From assembly GCA_965369815.1 (NCBI GenBank), contig CBDUQS010000003.1, forward strand, positions 1 through 51,107: a stretch of DNA of 51,107 nt. Direction: 5' to 3'. Every line of letters starts with the position of its first letter. Position 1 is the stretch's first letter. Origin of the DNA: DAOWGG01 sp965369815 (GTDB lineage Bacteria; Patescibacteriota; Gracilibacteria; UM-FILTER-43-11). Below, piece by piece: positions 48,985 to 51,107 of this stretch. The notes under the pieces were generated by a model. It saw nothing but the letters and a program-made list of their open reading frames with translations. It made no database searches and was not told where the DNA came from. Made by a program: the position numbers and the translations under genes.

Positions 48985-49249
48985 TCTTTTTTTCCTTAAG
49001 GGGTTTTATTTTTTCTAAAGCTTGTCTTTTTTTGAAACGCTTCAGATCTTGATTGATAATGAGCCTCTCAGCTTCTTCCAATTGTTCATCGGTTAGCATG
49101 TAGCCCAAAACGATCCAATTTCCTCTTTCTTCATCATTCAAAAACATGGCTCTTTTTACAGCACCTTTGTATCTTTCCATTCTTTTTTGTCGTTTTTTAT
49201 CGTAATCAAAAATGCCAGGGTTGGTGATTTGTTTTGGATCGATTCTCAT
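48977..49249 (-). CDS. Small basic orphan protein, 90 aa
   Basis: No family recognised. Strongly charged, with DYDKKRQKRMERYKGAVKRA in the first half, an aromatic NWIVLGYMLTDEQLEEAE core, and a Lys-rich end. Probably cytoplasmic and helical. It overlaps the start of the 1612-residue gene by 8 bases, so the two are translationally linked and likely to act together. Confidence 0.62.
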   Translation of the reverse strand: MRIDPKQITNPGIFDYDKKRQKRMERYKGAVKRAMFLNDEERGNWIVLGYMLTDEQLEEAERLIINQDLKRFKKRQALEKIKPLKEKKND

Positions 49250-49317
49250 ACGTCATTAAATTAATCTATATATTATAGCATTTTTTACTCTGAAAATCAA
49301 TGTTATAAAGTCATCCC

Positions 49318-49345
49318 AAAAAGGGCGCGGAAATATTTCCGCGCC
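49318..49345 (-). terminator. valS terminator
   Basis: A perfect 22-base palindrome (49324-49345, GGCGCGGAAAT / ATTTCCGCGCC) followed on the minus strand by CTTTTT. It starts 19 bases after the valS stop. Confidence 0.88.
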
Positions 49346-49364
49346 TTCAGTTATTTAAATGATT

Positions 49365-51107
49365 TTAAAATTGTGACAATTGTTCTTTTAGTTTCTTTAC
49401 CTTCTCCTCGGCTTCTTCCAGCTTCTTTTTCTCTACTTTTACAATTTCCTTGGGGGCGTTGTCGACAAACTTCTTGTTGGAAAGTTTCGCGTTTAATCCT
49501 TTTAAATACCCCTCTAGGTTACTGATTTCTTTAGTGAGGCGTTCCTTTTCTTTTTTGGTATCTACTAATCCATCAAGTGGAATGAATATATCGGAACCAT
49601 TTACGATGTCAGCTGCTGCATTCGAAAGCTTCTCACCTTTTTCCGTTAAGGTTAAATTATCAATTCGAGCGAGACGAATGAGCTCCTCCTCATTCCTCTC
49701 TAGGGCTTCTAAGTTTTTATGCCCGTAAATGGTGACATTTATTTTTTGAGCGGCTTCGATTTTACTTTCTGCTCTCATTTTTCGAATACTGGTAATAGCG
49801 TCGATGGTGATGGTTGTTGGATTATTTTCAAATTTTCGCTTATCCACTTTGGGATAATCGTGACCGATCAGCATGTCCGTTTGACCTGGCATGTTGCTCC
49901 AGATTTCTTCCGTTACATAAGGAGTGATTGGATGAAGTAATATTAGGCTATTTTTTAGAACATGATAAAGAACGGCTGGGTTTTGCTTTTCCCCTTTGGA
50001 AAGCTCTAAATACCAATCACAGTAGTCGTTCCAGAAGAAGTCATAAAGTAGCTGGGCACAATCACTAATCCTAAAATCCATCAGCATTTTATCGGCATTT
50101 TTGATGGTTTCATTCATGGATTTAAGAATCCATTGATCAGAATCGGATAATTTATCGAAATCAATTTCTGGCTCTTCTTTGATTCCTTTTTCTTCGAAGA
50201 TTCCTAGTACAAAACGGCTGGCATTCCAGAGTTTGTTGGTGAAATTTCGGTAGGCTTTAATTTTCTCTTCATACAAACGCATGTCGTTTCCGGGGGTATT
50301 CCCAATCACCATGCTCATACGAAGAGCATCCGCACCGAATTTCTCAATCATTTCGAGTGGGTCGATTCCATTTCCCAACGACTTACTCATTTTTCGTCCT
50401 TCACGGTCGCGAATTAAGCCGTGCAGATATACTTTTTCGAAAGGGATTTGCCCTGTTCCATAGGTCGTCATAATGATCATGCGGGCGACCCAGAAAAACA
50501 GAATATCATAACCGGTTTCCAGTACGCTGGTGGGGTGGAATTTTTTGAAATCATCCGTGTCTTCTGGCCATCCGAGGGTTGAGAATGTCCATAATCCAGA
50601 GCTAAACCAAGTATCCAGTGTATCTTCATCCTGTTTTAGATTGGATGAATTGCAATGCGGACACTCACTTGGAACTTCTCGGCTGACGATTGGGTTTTTG
50701 CATTCAGGTTTGCAGTGGTCATCTCCTACACAATACCAAACAGGAATTCGATGTCCCCACCAAATCTGTCGGCTAACGCACCAATCTCTCAGGTTTTCCA
50801 TCCAGTGGAAATAGGTTTTATTGAATTGATCAGGAATGATTTCAATCTCATTCTTTTTAACCACTTCAATACTTTTCTCCTTAATGGTTTTTCCACCAAG
50901 GGCTTTTACTTTTTTATTTACATCAATAAACCATTGTTCAGAAATCAATGGTTCGATAGCAGTGCTACAGCGGTAGCAAATAGAAAGGTTATGGCTATAA
51001 TTTTCATCAATATGATCCATTAGCCCTAGCTTTTCTAGTTTTTTGGCTAGTTTTGTACGACATTCTTTGGCGTCCATTCCTTTGAATTCTCCTGCAATGG
51101 GTAGCAT
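49365..51107 (-). CDS. valS: Valyl-tRNA synthetase, C-terminal 580 residues (5' part outside the window)
   Basis: The visible part begins inside the editing domain (LPIAGEFKGMDAKECR), so the true start lies beyond 51107. It shows CYRCSTAIEPLISEQWF, WCVSRQIWWGHRIPVW, a CxxC pair in CPHCNSSNL, DEDTLDTWFSSGLW, YDILFFWVARM, RKMSKSLGNGIDP (the KMSKS loop) and the anticodon-binding domain. The last 65 residues form the coiled-coil tRNA-binding arm typical of ValRS (KKEKERLTKEISNLEGYLKG). A strong terminator follows. Confidence 0.95.
   Translation of the reverse strand: MLPIAGEFKGMDAKECRTKLAKKLEKLGLMDHIDENYSHNLSICYRCSTAIEPLISEQWFIDVNKKVKALGGKTIKEKSIEVVKKNEIEIIPDQFNKTYFHWMENLRDWCVSRQIWWGHRIPVWYCVGDDHCKPECKNPIVSREVPSECPHCNSSNLKQDEDTLDTWFSSGLWTFSTLGWPEDTDDFKKFHPTSVLETGYDILFFWVARMIIMTTYGTGQIPFEKVYLHGLIRDREGRKMSKSLGNGIDPLEMIEKFGADALRMSMVIGNTPGNDMRLYEEKIKAYRNFTNKLWNASRFVLGIFEEKGIKEEPEIDFDKLSDSDQWILKSMNETIKNADKMLMDFRISDCAQLLYDFFWNDYCDWYLELSKGEKQNPAVLYHVLKNSLILLHPITPYVTEEIWSNMPGQTDMLIGHDYPKVDKRKFENNPTTITIDAITSIRKMRAESKIEAAQKINVTIYGHKNLEALERNEEELIRLARIDNLTLTEKGEKLSNAAADIVNGSDIFIPLDGLVDTKKEKERLTKEISNLEGYLKGLNAKLSNKKFVDNAPKEIVKVEKKKLEEAEEKVKKLKEQLSQF

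Noticed and set aside
1..51107. CRISPR array, integrase, prophage or IS transposase
   Set aside because: No regularly spaced direct repeats and no recombinase or transposase-like protein were found; the only mobile-like features are the inverted-repeat unit at 30368-30859 and REP-type palindromes.

Overview
The window reads as an AT-rich, gene-dense stretch from a small-genome bacterium, most likely a Candidate Phyla Radiation (Patescibacteria) member. The gene content (near-complete metabolism genes such as guaB, pyrE, pyrDK, a DAHP synthase and malic enzyme, together with a giant alpha-2-macroglobulin, type IV pilus-like minor pilins and very long orphan proteins) would fit a Peregrinibacteria-like lineage, but this is inference: no rRNA or ribosomal protein marker is present. 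The standard bacterial code works throughout (UGA is a stop, with one instructive exception at 32500-32502). Shine-Dalgarno motifs are almost absent before start codons, while near-consensus -35/-10 promoters are easy to find, several so close to the ATG that the mRNA would be leaderless.

Layout. 1-1580 (-): partial membrane protein, NADAR-domain protein and a methyltransferase. 1705-2997: pyrE (-), tRNA-Trp (+), RibD-C/DHFR-like reductase (+). 3062-4303 (-): coiled-coil orphan. 4485-8750 (-): malic enzyme, HD-GYP protein, pyrD, pyrK and an unlisted 33-residue Cys-rich protein, read toward a terminator. 8873-11257: small orphan (+), then gatC-gatA-[2Fe-2S] ferredoxin (-). 11391-12204 (+): membrane protein and lipoprotein. 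12327-15525 (-): membrane protein, guaB behind a leader with an attenuator-like terminator, and a surface protein with an LAATG-type tail. 15659-23530 (+): 2126-residue alpha-2-macroglobulin, DAHP synthase, AbrB-like protein. 23531-23915: a zero-linker four-way-junction element, a perfect CIRCE operator and a REP element, all in front of clpB. 26542-30369 (+): small membrane protein, tRNA-His, a TM-helix channel protein and leuS. 30362-38328 (-): a four-helix-bundle gene inside a 28-bp inverted repeat, then an operon of pgi plus four minor pilins (FimT/PilV/PilW/PilX order). 38470-43491: ruvA (-), secreted M23 peptidase (+), and an operon of an IspE-like protein, a DsbA-like protein, HIT and rsmI (-). 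43586-49249: a disordered orphan (+) and a 1612-residue membrane-associated orphan with a 90-residue partner (-). 49365-51107 (-): 3' part of valS.

How it fits together. The metabolic genes cover pyrimidine and GMP synthesis, the first shikimate step, and malate/glucose-6-phosphate interconversion; translation is served by leuS, valS, gatCA and two tRNAs. The surface programme is large: anchored thioester protein, pilin operon with MopE-type metal-binding repeats, M23 peptidase, DsbA-like oxidoreductase and an LAATG-tailed protein. The best leads for something undescribed are the four-way-junction element before clpB, the inverted-repeat unit carrying a four-helix-bundle gene between leuS and the pilin operon, the Cys-rich microprotein after pyrK, the guaB leader, and the UGA at a conserved Cys of the giant pilin.
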